DNA of 64,000 nucleotides from Erysipelotrichaceae bacterium. Lineage in GTDB: Bacteria > Bacillota_I > Bacilli_A > Erysipelotrichales > Erysipelotrichaceae. The stretch is from contig JAFRAB010000032.1 in the NCBI GenBank assembly GCA_017405675.1, forward strand, positions 1 through 64,000, written 5' to 3'. Shown here in pieces: positions 17,784 through 25,174 of this stretch. Under the pieces are notes generated by a model, which was not told the origin of the DNA, did not search any database, and was given only the letters and a program-made list of their open reading frames with translations. Position numbers and translations under genes: made by a program. The first letter of the stretch is position 1; each line of letters opens with the position of its first letter.

Positions 17784-17995
17784 GTTTTTTTACAACATTA
17801 TTCTGATTAAAACTGTGTTGTTCGAGCAGGCAAACATACTCATCAAGAATATATTTTTTTGCAATTGCCCCTCTTTCAATAGCATTATAAATGTAATTTT
17901 TCTATGAAAAGAGACCAGGAATAATATAAAAAAGGTCAATTTTGGCCAATTTGCAGAAAACATTGGTAAATACACTTACAAAGGCATTATGATAA

Positions 17996-18694
17996 TCATT
18001 CCACCCAAAACTTAAATACCAATGATGTTACTTTCTTACTGCCGTTTTCCTTAATCTCTTTAAACTGTAACCCTTTGATGTAGTTCTTCTCTGTAATCTC
18101 ATTTAATGCCGGCAACAGTACTCTTCTTCTCAACTGAGCAAAATCATCATATGTTTTTGCTTCAGCTCCCATGTATTCTCTGAATTGCTCAACACTTATT
18201 CTTCTGTATCCGGTGTTGCGGAACTGTTTCAGAAAAGCATATAAGCGCTTTGAGTACATCGTTTTCAAACTGCAGTACTCTGTAAGGCTAAGGTAGGTAA
18301 ACCTGCTGGAAGGCAGGAAAAACTCCAGAAAATCAGGATTAGCCTTGACGGTGATCATTCTGTTTTTCTTATCATTGATCACTTCCGTAAAGACTACCAT
18401 TTCAACTCCTGTCGCCTCATTTTCAAATTCATACCAGCAGGACAGTATCGTTTTCTTGAATCTGTCTATTTCCTTCTTATACATTTCATAAGAAACATGA
18501 TCATCAATGCTAAGGTATTCCTTTAACTCCCAATAGTAAAAACAGCATTCACTCCTGTGAACTTTTTCTATGTTTTTTCTTAACTCTCTTATTATCAGGC
18601 AGAACAGATCTGCTCCGAATCTGTCCATGTTTCTAAAGCCACGTTCTACTACATCATTCCTCATTACCAGGATTCTTTTTACTTCTTGATTCAT
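17996..18694 (-). CDS. rep: Rep_3-family plasmid replication initiator
   Basis: 232 residues from ATG at 18694 (AGGTGA upstream; the ORF can be extended 14 codons with no support). Two winged-helix-like halves are visible: VMRNDVVERGFRNMDRFGADLFCLIIRE and LTEYCSLKTMYSKRLYAFLKQF, with an arginine-rich region (FAQLRRRVLLPALNEI) typical of Rep_3/RepB initiators. These proteins bind iterons and open the origin of theta-replicating plasmids. Iteron-like repeats lie directly upstream at 18736-18859. Its presence implies that the element can replicate, or descends from something that could, outside the chromosome. Confidence 0.85.
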   Translation of the reverse strand: MNQEVKRILVMRNDVVERGFRNMDRFGADLFCLIIRELRKNIEKVHRSECCFYYWELKEYLSIDDHVSYEMYKKEIDRFKKTILSCWYEFENEATGVEMVVFTEVINDKKNRMITVKANPDFLEFFLPSSRFTYLSLTEYCSLKTMYSKRLYAFLKQFRNTGYRRISVEQFREYMGAEAKTYDDFAQLRRRVLLPALNEITEKNYIKGLQFKEIKENGSKKVTSLVFKFWVE

Positions 18695-18735
18695 TAACAT
18701 CACCTGAATAATTATAGATGTCAGAACAGTGTACA

Positions 18736-18859
18736 TGACAGAATAGACATATACCCTATACCGGAATTGACAGAATTCTTTCTAAGAATTTCATTATTGA
18801 CAGAATGGAATTACCATCATTGACAGAATACAAACGATAATTACCGAATATGACAGAGC
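18736..18859 (+). repeat. Iterons, candidate replication origin
   Basis: TGACAGAAT occurs at 18736-18744, 18768-18776, 18798-18806 and 18821-18829, with a degenerate fifth copy TGACAGAGC at 18851-18859. All are in the same orientation, with spacings of 32, 30, 23 and 30 bases, that is, close to whole helical turns. They begin 42 bases upstream of the Rep_3 gene, in AT-rich DNA. This is the usual layout of an iteron-controlled theta origin. No DnaA box was recognised. Confidence 0.7.
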
Positions 18860-18943
18860 GATTATATCTGCTGTTTACAGCACTATTTGACTATTATTCT
18901 CTTCTATCCCCTTCATAGTTAATAACTCTTTTTTCATAAATAC

Positions 18944-18990
18944 AAAAAACTGATAACGACTGTGGTTTCCTTCGTCGTCATCAGTTTTTT
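18944..18990. terminator. Bidirectional terminator after the integrase gene
   Basis: A long inverted repeat (AAAAAACTGATAACGAC and GTCGTCATCAGTTTTTT, one mismatch) with A and T runs at the outer ends. It separates the integrase transcript (ending at 19116) from the origin and rep region. The rest of the stretch 18695-19115 shows only the iterons. Confidence 0.75.
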
Positions 18991-19115
18991 GTAATGTAGT
19001 TACAACTTAGCGATTAAGTTTTGACTAAGTATTTCCTCCATAAATAAAGTTTATTTTTTTTGGTTCCAAAACCGATAGCGATTTATATGTTGCGATATTC
19101 GTTATCTCTATCTTA

Positions 19116-20675
19116 TTAATCATAAGCTACCTCCAGTTCAAATTGAATCTGATCTTTTAATGCCGGATGTTCCTGCAAGGCCTGGATAATAAGGTCTGCA
19201 TGTTCCATATCATAGTAATAGATCTTCTGTTTCCTTTTAATGGCAGTGCGAATCTGAGCCAGTTCACGCATGTAACTGGCAAACTTCTGTTTCTTGCGGT
19301 TTTCCTCACTGTCAGAGATATCTACTCCCTGTAACTGCGGTAACTCAAAATCAGGTTTTTCGGTAATCAGATCTTTTAAGGCTCTGTCTACACGTACTCG
19401 CTTCTGCCTCTGATTAGCCTTGGCATATACTTCTCTGATCATTTCAGAATCCTGATGTCCGAAATAATCATGGGCTTCCTCAGCTGATATGTGTTTCACG
19501 TCACAAAGAAAATGTGCACAACCATGCCTGTACATCTGACAGTCAAGCTTCTTCATTTCCAACTTCTCTGTAACCTTATCCAATTCTCTTAAGGCATTGG
19601 CCTGTCTCTGATAGCCTGTCTTTTCCTTAGGATCTCTGGCGTTGATGTTTGGAAAGACAAACATGTTCTCCATCTTCTTTTCTGATACCTGGAATTCATA
19701 TCTGTAAGCGTACTTATAGTCCACCAGGATCTGTTTGTAGTATGCCCAGATGGTTATCTCTCTTTCAGAGTTACTGTTCTTAAGGGCAAGGTTATTGGCC
19801 TTGATGCGCCTCATGACATTTTCTCTGGACTCTTTATGGTTAATGGCATTAGTAACATAAATAACACCAGTACCATAATCACCGCCATCAAAATCAATGT
19901 TCTTCCACTGTAAGGCAATAAGCTCTCCTACTCTCATACCAGTGAAGTAAAGGACTGTCCAGAAGGTGTACCAGTATAAGTTTGTAAATTGACCGATCTT
20001 GTCTTTATCAACACCCTTGCCTCTGTAGTAATCCATCAGTTTTCTGAGATCTTCGAATTCCGGATAGTTACGGTCATTTCTTCTGCCGACTTCTAACCTC
20101 TTAGTCTTAACGAACAGGATGGCATTCTCATTGAGGATAGCCTGTTCAGCATTGATATATCCCTTAAGCTGCAGATACCTGTTGAACTTCTTAACAACTC
20201 CCTTATACTTCTTTACGGTCGCACCAGATAAGTTCTTATGGCCTTTTACCGGTGAGTTGATATAATCGATCCACTTACTCCAATCTTCCGTCTTAAGCTC
20301 TTTAACAGCCTTATCCTTCATAGCTGGATCAAAGTAATTCTTCAGACCGGATGCATTATCAAAGTTATTCCTGTCTCCGCTGATCTTGACATTTGATTCT
20401 CTATGAGAGAGTTTACTCAGTTCTTCCAGCCATTCTTCATAGATGTCATAGACAGTTTTCTTTCTGTTTTCTTTTTCAACATACTGGCCTTCAGCGATTA
20501 TTTCCTTGGCTTCCTTTTCGCATTCATCGATAGTCCAGTGCCATCTGGTAGTTGTATCAACTTTCTTGCCTTCAGCATTGACATAACGGACCTTCTTACG
20601 GAATCTCCATTCCTTTTTTTCTTCTTTCCATTCTTTCTGATATCTTGGGGGAATGTTTCTAGGTAATCTTTTCAT
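19116..20675 (-). CDS. int: Site-specific tyrosine integrase, inner element
   Basis: 519 residues. Catalytic boxes: TGMRVGELIALQW (arginine I), YRHGCAHFLC (His/Arg box II) and HDYFGHQDSEMIREVYAK with the nucleophilic tyrosine. It is homologous along its whole length to the integrase at 607-2151 (compare KRLPRNIPPRYQKEW with KRMPKNVPSRYKFEW) but diverged enough to be a separate lineage and not a recent duplication. It should catalyse insertion and excision at the tRNA-Ala 3' end. It lies 1.8 kb from the tRNA, with the AlbA_2 gene between them, possibly controlling it. Confidence 0.93.
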   Translation of the reverse strand: MKRLPRNIPPRYQKEWKEEKKEWRFRKKVRYVNAEGKKVDTTTRWHWTIDECEKEAKEIIAEGQYVEKENRKKTVYDIYEEWLEELSKLSHRESNVKISGDRNNFDNASGLKNYFDPAMKDKAVKELKTEDWSKWIDYINSPVKGHKNLSGATVKKYKGVVKKFNRYLQLKGYINAEQAILNENAILFVKTKRLEVGRRNDRNYPEFEDLRKLMDYYRGKGVDKDKIGQFTNLYWYTFWTVLYFTGMRVGELIALQWKNIDFDGGDYGTGVIYVTNAINHKESRENVMRRIKANNLALKNSNSEREITIWAYYKQILVDYKYAYRYEFQVSEKKMENMFVFPNINARDPKEKTGYQRQANALRELDKVTEKLEMKKLDCQMYRHGCAHFLCDVKHISAEEAHDYFGHQDSEMIREVYAKANQRQKRVRVDRALKDLITEKPDFELPQLQGVDISDSEENRKKQKFASYMRELAQIRTAIKRKQKIYYYDMEHADLIIQALQEHPALKDQIQFELEVAYD

Positions 20676-20722
20676 ATCGTCATTTCCTTGTCTGTAACAG
20701 CTTTTTAAGTTATTATCAGTTC

Positions 20723-22078
20723 CTAAATATTGCTATAATTCTCCGAATCATCAAGAATAATCCAATATCCATTTTTGTTTGATCCTTTTCTCTTGATCAA
20801 ACCTAATTCCTGCATTGTTCTAAGTTCTCTTCCGATAGTAGCTGTAGAGAGATTTAATTGTTGAGCAATAGATTCTCTGGTTGAAGAACTATCTTTTCTG
20901 ATGATAGAGAGTATGCTGTCTTTTCTGTTTGTTTTTGTATCATTTATTGTGTCATTGGAGTTTACTTTTGATCGAATAAACGTAAAGGAAAATTCAACAC
21001 CTTCATCAGAATATTCATATTCTATACCGTTTTCTTTACATAATCTGAAAGTTCTCTCAAAGCCAGTCGCAAAAGAATCAATCATATTATTTTTGTATAA
21101 AACCATATCAATAAGAGGATTCCTTAACACAGGTCCTTTTCTACCTAATGCATAGTCTTCTGGAGTCGTATTAGCAGGTAAGCCTCCTGCATTAGTTATT
21201 TTTAATTTACCTGGCGTAAAATAAATCGAGTTAACTATTGCTTTGCTGTCTCTATACTTCATATGTGCAAAACTGTTTACAACAATCTCTCTGATTGCTT
21301 CAAGTGGTATTTCCGGTGTTTCCAGTCTTTTTGTACCCACTATTTCTGCAGACCAGTTCATATATCTGGATATAAACTGGATCGAAGCATCAATACAGTC
21401 AAAAATATTCCCCTCAAACATGTTGATATAAGAGAATGATATTCTTTCTTCTGTATTGAATACAGCCAGTTTAAGTTTTAAAGGTTTGTTTTTCGAAAAC
21501 AGATAGTAACCAGCGTTATTCAGTTTCCCCTTCTTTAATAACGACAGTTTACTTAAAGCATCTTCTGGATCCTTATAAACATATTTGATTCTCCCACACG
21601 AATTTGCATCATTAAAATAACTGATAAGTCTTTCCTCATCAACATCATCAACTGCATATTCTGTTATTGCGTTCTCCCAGTCAGAATAATCGAGATTACT
21701 ATCATTGAAAATAGCATAAAGACTATCATTATCCATCACAATATCTTCATCATCACTTCTTATGTAATATCTTCCATAAGCGGAGTATGGTTTGCTATTG
21801 CCATTTACAGTTACCTTGATATAGTCCTTACCTTTTTCATTCAGCAATTCGATTGTTGGGATAACTGTTGGTTTGATATGATTTTTTATTTCGACAGATA
21901 CATCATGTGTTGTTTTTTCTCCAACCTGCTGTCCGACAATCTCACCATTGTTCAAAACACCAAAATACAATTCCCCCGTCCCATGCTTATTTAACATGGA
22001 TGAAAGAGAAATAACTCCTTGTTTAAGTTCGCTGGTACTTTTTTTGAATTCTATTATTTCTGTTTCATGTTTATTCAT
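20723..22078 (-). CDS. AlbA_2-domain transcriptional regulator (Schlafen-type, HATPase_c_4)
   Basis: 451 residues from ATG at 22078, seven bases after GGGAGG. The N-terminal 120 residues match the AlbA_2 DNA-binding domain (ETEIIEFKKSTSELKQGVISLSSMLNKHG, then GELYFGVLNNGEIVG). The middle and C-terminal part match the HATPase_c_4 region (PLEAIREIVVNSFAH, then LKITNAGGLP), and a winged helix ends the protein (STRESIAQQLNLSTATIGRELRTMQELGLIKR). Such proteins are predicted regulators, often on mobile elements. It lies between tRNA-Ala and the integrase and has a repeat-rich promoter at 22099-22139, suggesting autoregulation. Confidence 0.85.
   Translation of the reverse strand: MNKHETEIIEFKKSTSELKQGVISLSSMLNKHGTGELYFGVLNNGEIVGQQVGEKTTHDVSVEIKNHIKPTVIPTIELLNEKGKDYIKVTVNGNSKPYSAYGRYYIRSDDEDIVMDNDSLYAIFNDSNLDYSDWENAITEYAVDDVDEERLISYFNDANSCGRIKYVYKDPEDALSKLSLLKKGKLNNAGYYLFSKNKPLKLKLAVFNTEERISFSYINMFEGNIFDCIDASIQFISRYMNWSAEIVGTKRLETPEIPLEAIREIVVNSFAHMKYRDSKAIVNSIYFTPGKLKITNAGGLPANTTPEDYALGRKGPVLRNPLIDMVLYKNNMIDSFATGFERTFRLCKENGIEYEYSDEGVEFSFTFIRSKVNSNDTINDTKTNRKDSILSIIRKDSSSTRESIAQQLNLSTATIGRELRTMQELGLIKRKGSNKNGYWIILDDSENYSNI
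20935..20958. promoter_or_regulatory. Internal copy of the operator inside the AlbA_2 gene
   Basis: This 24-base stretch matches the operator-like stretch 22099-22122 at 22 of 24 positions. It encodes the residues around NDTINDTK, between the HATPase-like region and the C-terminal winged helix. It may be a second binding site for the gene's own product. Confidence 0.45.
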
Positions 22079-22098
22079 TCTGATGCCTCCCATATTTA

Positions 22099-22139
22099 TT
22101 GTATCATTTATTGTATCATTTGAACAGATAGTGATACAA
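22099..22139 (-). promoter_or_regulatory. Promoter and operator of the AlbA_2 gene
   Basis: On the minus strand TTGTAT and TACAAT are 18 bases apart. TTGTATCA occurs twice directly (22099-22106, 22111-22118) and once inverted (22132-22139), covering the -35 and -10 elements. This layout fits repression by a dimeric regulator, most simply the AlbA_2 protein itself. Confidence 0.6.
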
Positions 22140-22285
22140 TAACCTACTTTTAATAGCTTTTCTACCTCTTTAAGAGTTTAAAAGCATAATTTTACTCTAT
22201 TTGTCTGTATCCTTTTTCTGATTTTAGATCACTCAGAAACCACCCTGACCTCATTTTATAACAATATGGTGGAGCTTATCAAGAT

Positions 22286-22308
22286 TTGACCCCACAATTT
22301 GACCCCAC
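22286..22308 (+). repeat. Direct repeat pair, candidate arm site at right end of inner element
   Basis: TTGACCCCAC at 22286-22295 and 22299-22308, the same decamer, spacing and orientation as at 2424-2446. It lies 146 bases inside the right att copy. The stretch 22140-22453 otherwise holds only the terminator and a partial att-like TGGTGGAGC at 22267. Confidence 0.6.
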
Positions 22309-22416
22309 GATACTCATATTTTCATGAGTTAGGGATTTTCAGTAAACTGTGATTTTCAAAAAACAAAAAGTGCCAAAAGGCCTTATTTTACTAGGGTTTT
22401 TAACACTTTCAGGCAT

Positions 22417-22441
22417 GAAAAAGGTTTCCTTTCGGAAACCT
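22417..22441 (-). terminator. Terminator of tRNA-Ala transcript
   Basis: On the minus strand AGGTTTCC/GGAAACCT forms an 8-bp stem with a 4-base loop followed by TTTTT, 13 bases past the tRNA 3' end. Because it lies inside the element end, insertion has supplied the tRNA gene with a new terminator. Confidence 0.75.
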
Positions 22442-22453
22442 CATTTTTCACTA

Positions 22454-22529
22454 TGGTGGAGCATACGGGGCTCGAACCCGTGACCTCATCGCTGCCAGCG
22501 ATACGCGCTCCCAGCTGCGCTAATGCCCC
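22454..22529 (-). tRNA. tRNA-Ala (anticodon GGC)
   Basis: 76 bases including an encoded CCA. The acceptor GGGGCAT pairs with ATGCTCC (one G-U). The D stem is GCGC/GCGC, the anticodon stem TATCG/CGATG with loop CTGGCAG (anticodon GGC), the T arm ACGGG-TTCGAAC-CCCGT. Its last 17 bases are duplicated at 2345-2361 and form the attachment core of the inner element; the gene itself is intact. Confidence 0.95.
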
Positions 22530-22541
22530 AACAGTATTCAT

Positions 22542-22569
22542 ATTATACCATTATTTGGCAGATATACAA
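22542..22569 (-). promoter_or_regulatory. Promoter of tRNA-Ala
   Basis: TTGTAT and TATAAT on the minus strand, 16 bases apart, with TGG before the -10 (extended -10), ending 13 bases upstream of the tRNA 5' end. Confidence 0.65.
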
Positions 22570-22650
22570 CATATTTTTAGATCTGCCTTTTTAAAACACA
22601 TATTACAAACAAATATACGGCTGTCTGTTTTAATAGGTTGTGTCATATAT

Positions 22651-22686
22651 TATAATTAATATAGAGATTATTCCTAACATGTTAGG
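22651..22686 (+). promoter_or_regulatory. Promoter -10 and palindrome over the transketolase ribosome binding site
   Basis: TATAAT at 22651-22656 (weak -35 TTTTAA at 22628). The perfect 14-base palindrome CCTAACATGTTAGG at 22673-22686 overlaps the first two bases of the GGGAGG ribosome binding site of the transketolase gene. It could be an operator or an RNA hairpin that limits translation. Confidence 0.45.
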
Positions 22687-22698
22687 GAGGATTTAAAA

Positions 22699-23511
22699 AT
22701 GGATAATATTATTTCAGAGTGGAAAAAACTCGCAAAGAAAATCCGCGTCGATATTCTGAAAATGACTTCTGAAGCTAATTCAGGACATCCCGGTGGATCA
22801 CTTTCCTGTGTGGAAATCATAATTACTCTGTTTGAACATGAGATGAATCTTGGTAAAGGTTCTGATGATCCAGACAGAGACCGCTTTGTATTCTCCAAAG
22901 GTCATGCAGTTCCTGCTCAATACGGTTACATGCTGGAAAAAGGAATTCTTGATCCTGACGAGATTCACACTTTCCGCAAACAGGGATCACGTCTGCAGGG
23001 CCATCCGGTAAAAGGCAGAACTCCTTTTACAGATTTCAATCCTGGATCACTCGGTCAGGGTGTTTCAGCCGCTACCGGTATGGCATTAGGCTATAAAATG
23101 AAACAATCTCCGCAGAAAGTATATGTTCTGATTGGAGATGGTGAATCTGATGAGGGTATTGTCTGGGAAGCAGCCAGTGCAGCCTGTCACTACAAACTGG
23201 ATAATCTGACTTACATAGTGGACATGAATGCTGTACAGCTTGATGGTGCGACCAAAGATATCATGAATCTTGGTGATTTACATAAAAGATATGAAGCTAT
23301 CGGTTTCCTGGTTGATGAAATAAATGGTCACAGCTTCGAAGAGCTTCTTGAAGCTTTCTCACACCATGAAGAAGGAAAACCACATGTCATACTGGCCCAT
23401 ACCATAAAAGGAAAAGGTGTTTCCTACATGGAGGGTAATTATGCCTGGCATGGCAAGGCTCCTAATGCCGAACAGCTGGAAATTGCCATAAAAGAACTGG
23501 AGGAAGCGTAA
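22699..23511 (+). CDS. Transketolase, N-terminal (TPP-binding) subunit
   Basis: 270 residues, the TPP-binding half of a split transketolase, which moves two-carbon ketol units between sugar phosphates in the non-oxidative pentose phosphate pathway. Visible: GHPGGSLSCVE (about 29), SKGHAVPAQY, and the TPP/Mg motif GDGESDEGIVWEAA (about 146). GGGAGG precedes the ATG. The C-terminal subunit follows after one base. Split transketolases are common in Bacillota and archaea. Confidence 0.92.
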   Translation: MDNIISEWKKLAKKIRVDILKMTSEANSGHPGGSLSCVEIIITLFEHEMNLGKGSDDPDRDRFVFSKGHAVPAQYGYMLEKGILDPDEIHTFRKQGSRLQGHPVKGRTPFTDFNPGSLGQGVSAATGMALGYKMKQSPQKVYVLIGDGESDEGIVWEAASAACHYKLDNLTYIVDMNAVQLDGATKDIMNLGDLHKRYEAIGFLVDEINGHSFEELLEAFSHHEEGKPHVILAHTIKGKGVSYMEGNYAWHGKAPNAEQLEIAIKELEEA

Positions 23512-23512
23512 T

Positions 23513-24460
23513 ATGAGTGAAAAGAAATTATTAGCTACCCGTGCCGGTTATGGTCAGGGACTGCTTGATATGGGAGCATTACACGATGACCTCGTCGTTC
23601 TGGAAGGTGACCTCGGTGCCGCAACAGGCACAACCGCATTTGGAAAAGCTTATCCGGACAGATATATTGAAGCAGGTATTGCTGAACAGAACGAAGTCGG
23701 TATGGCTTCCGGACTGGCAGCTGCGGGATGGAAACCTTTTGTTACAAGCTTTGCAATTTTTACAGCTGGCAGAGCCTGCGAAATCGTACGTAATGCCATT
23801 GCTTATAACAATATGAACGTCAAGCTGATTGGATCTCACTGCGGTATTACCCCTGCCCTTGATGGCGGATCACACATGTGTATAGAGGACATAGCCTGGA
23901 TGAAAGCCATTCCGGGAATGGTTGTTTTAAATCCATGTGACTATAATCAGACCAGATTAATGGTTAAGAAACTTTATGAATATGACGGCTATGCCTACAT
24001 GCGCACTTCCAGAGAACCGGTACAGTGCGTTACTTCAATGGATGACGAAATTGTAATAGGCAAGGCTCAGGTATTAAGAGAAGGCAAAGATCTTACCATA
24101 GCTGCTACCGGTATCATGACGACCTTTGTTATGGAAGTGGCCGAAAGACTTGCTGAAGAAGGAGTTGAATGTAACGTTCTTAATTACCATACCATTAAGC
24201 CATTTGATGAAGAAACTCTGATCAAATACGTAAAGGAAACAGGTAATCTGCTGACAGTGGAAGAGCACAACATTTACGGAGGATTTACAGAATCCTGCCG
24301 TGCTGCCCTCTTTACAAAGGCAGATAATATTAAGACTGATTACGTAGCTGTAGAAGACAGATTCGGAGAAACGGGAACACGTCTCTCCCTCTATCCAATC
24401 TTCGGCCTTGATAATGAAACAATTTATAACAAGGCAAAAAAGCTGTTAAATAAGGAGTAA
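23513..24460 (+). CDS. Transketolase, C-terminal subunit
   Basis: 315 residues containing the pyrimidine-binding domain (DLGAATGTTAFGKAYPDRYIEAGIAEQNEVGMASGLAAAG, with the conserved glutamate in GIAEQN) and the C-terminal domain (LTVEEHNIYGGF). It pairs with the 270-residue subunit immediately upstream to form one active enzyme. The DUF4177 gene follows after 6 bases. Confidence 0.92.
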   Translation: MSEKKLLATRAGYGQGLLDMGALHDDLVVLEGDLGAATGTTAFGKAYPDRYIEAGIAEQNEVGMASGLAAAGWKPFVTSFAIFTAGRACEIVRNAIAYNNMNVKLIGSHCGITPALDGGSHMCIEDIAWMKAIPGMVVLNPCDYNQTRLMVKKLYEYDGYAYMRTSREPVQCVTSMDDEIVIGKAQVLREGKDLTIAATGIMTTFVMEVAERLAEEGVECNVLNYHTIKPFDEETLIKYVKETGNLLTVEEHNIYGGFTESCRAALFTKADNIKTDYVAVEDRFGETGTRLSLYPIFGLDNETIYNKAKKLLNKE

Positions 24461-24466
24461 AACTAG

Positions 24467-24670
24467 ATGTACACCTACGAAATAGTCAGAGTGAATAGTA
24501 CGGGAGTCATAAATTATACAGAATTCGACAATAACGAAGTAATAATAAAGAAATATGCCAGTTACGGTTTTCGTTATGTTGGTTACATTCCGGTAAAGAT
24601 GCATGTAAACGGAGGACTATCAGCAATAGACCTGATATTTGAAAAGAAATTGGAGGATCAAGATGAATAA
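24467..24670 (+). CDS. DUF4177-like small protein
   Basis: 67 residues with the pattern of DUF4177 proteins: YEIVRVNSTG, a helix (NNEVIIKKYASYGFRYVGYIPV) and a terminal strand LIFEKKLED. Function unknown in the family. It is cotranscribed with the transketolase genes and overlaps the start of the next gene by 8 bases. Confidence 0.6.
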   Translation: MYTYEIVRVNSTGVINYTEFDNNEVIIKKYASYGFRYVGYIPVKMHVNGGLSAIDLIFEKKLEDQDE

Positions 24671-25064
24671 CTTACAGAGAACATGCCAGTTTCTGAAAGA
24701 ATGCGGTACTTATTATCTGGCCACTGTTGAAGGTGATCAGCCAAGAGTACGCCCTTTTGGAACAGTCAACATTTTTGAAGACAAACTTTACATTCAGACA
24801 GGAAAAGTAAAATCTGTAGCCAAACAGATCTTTGCCAATCCTAAGGTTGAGATCTGCGGTTTTTCAAAGGGAACCTGGATCAGAATTGCAGGTGAAATGA
24901 AAGAGGATGACAGAGTTGAGGCCAAGAAGTCAATGCTCGACAACTATCCTTCATTACGTGCCATGTATAACGAAAACGATGACAATACACTGGTACTGTA
25001 TTTCACATCTGCTCAGGTAACCTTCAGCAGCTTTACCGCTCCGCCTGAAACATTTGAAATCTAA
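24663..25064 (+). CDS. Pyridoxamine 5'-phosphate oxidase-like (split-barrel flavin) protein
   Basis: 133 residues from ATG at 24663 (GGAGG upstream; the ORF opens earlier but that part overlaps DUF4177). Split-barrel fold pattern: YYLATVEGDQPRVRPFGTVNIFEDKLYIQTGKVKSVAKQI, then ICGFSKGTWIRIAGEM. The family binds FMN, F420 or haem and includes many small reductases of unknown substrate. It is the last gene of the transketolase unit, with a terminator at 25091. Confidence 0.8.
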   Translation: MNNLQRTCQFLKECGTYYLATVEGDQPRVRPFGTVNIFEDKLYIQTGKVKSVAKQIFANPKVEICGFSKGTWIRIAGEMKEDDRVEAKKSMLDNYPSLRAMYNENDDNTLVLYFTSAQVTFSSFTAPPETFEI

Positions 25065-25090
25065 ATCAGCAATTAAGAATCAGTAAAAAG

Positions 25091-25126
25091 AGAGTAAGCG
25101 TTTGTTAATGCTTACTCTTTGTATTT
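25091..25126 (+). terminator. Terminator after the PNPOx-like gene
   Basis: AGAGTAAGC and GCTTACTCT form a 9-bp stem with a 10-base loop, followed by a T-rich tail that also contains the -35 of the next promoter. Confidence 0.75.
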
Positions 25127-25147
25127 TAAGGGCTATAAGTGTATAAT
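25119..25147 (+). promoter_or_regulatory. Promoter of M28 peptidase gene
   Basis: TTGTAT (25119-25124) and TATAAT (25142-25147) with a 17-base spacer. Transcription would begin near 25154, after the upstream GTG at 25139, supporting the ATG at 25175 as the start. Confidence 0.7.
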
Positions 25148-25174
25148 AATTTACAAAGCAAAAGAGGTATAATT

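Larger units (their letters stand above)
2345..22470. mobile_element. Inner integrative element in tRNA-Ala, about 20 kb
   Basis: Bounded by 17-base direct repeats (2345-2361 and 22454-22470) made from the tRNA-Ala 3' end, and by TTGACCCCAC repeat pairs just inside each end. It encodes a tyrosine integrase, a Rep_3 replication initiator with iterons, a ribbon-helix-helix protein, an AlbA_2-type regulator, an AAA ATPase and a large block of exported proteins. Nearly all genes are on the minus strand and look more AT-rich than the flanking chromosome. I see no relaxase, type IV secretion or phage structural gene, so it is not self-conjugative from what is visible. It resembles an integrated plasmid or satellite-like element. 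Confidence 0.8.

Noticed and set aside
22267..22275. TGGTGGAGC as a third attachment site
   Set aside because: Only nine bases match the tRNA end, and the match ends before the T-arm part; more likely chance or a small remnant.
2540..22453. The inner element as a prophage
   Set aside because: No capsid, terminase, portal, tail, holin or endolysin gene is present; the Amidase_6 proteins have signal peptides and are not phage lysins.
2540..22453. A conjugative element
   Set aside because: No relaxase, coupling protein or type IV secretion ATPase was seen.
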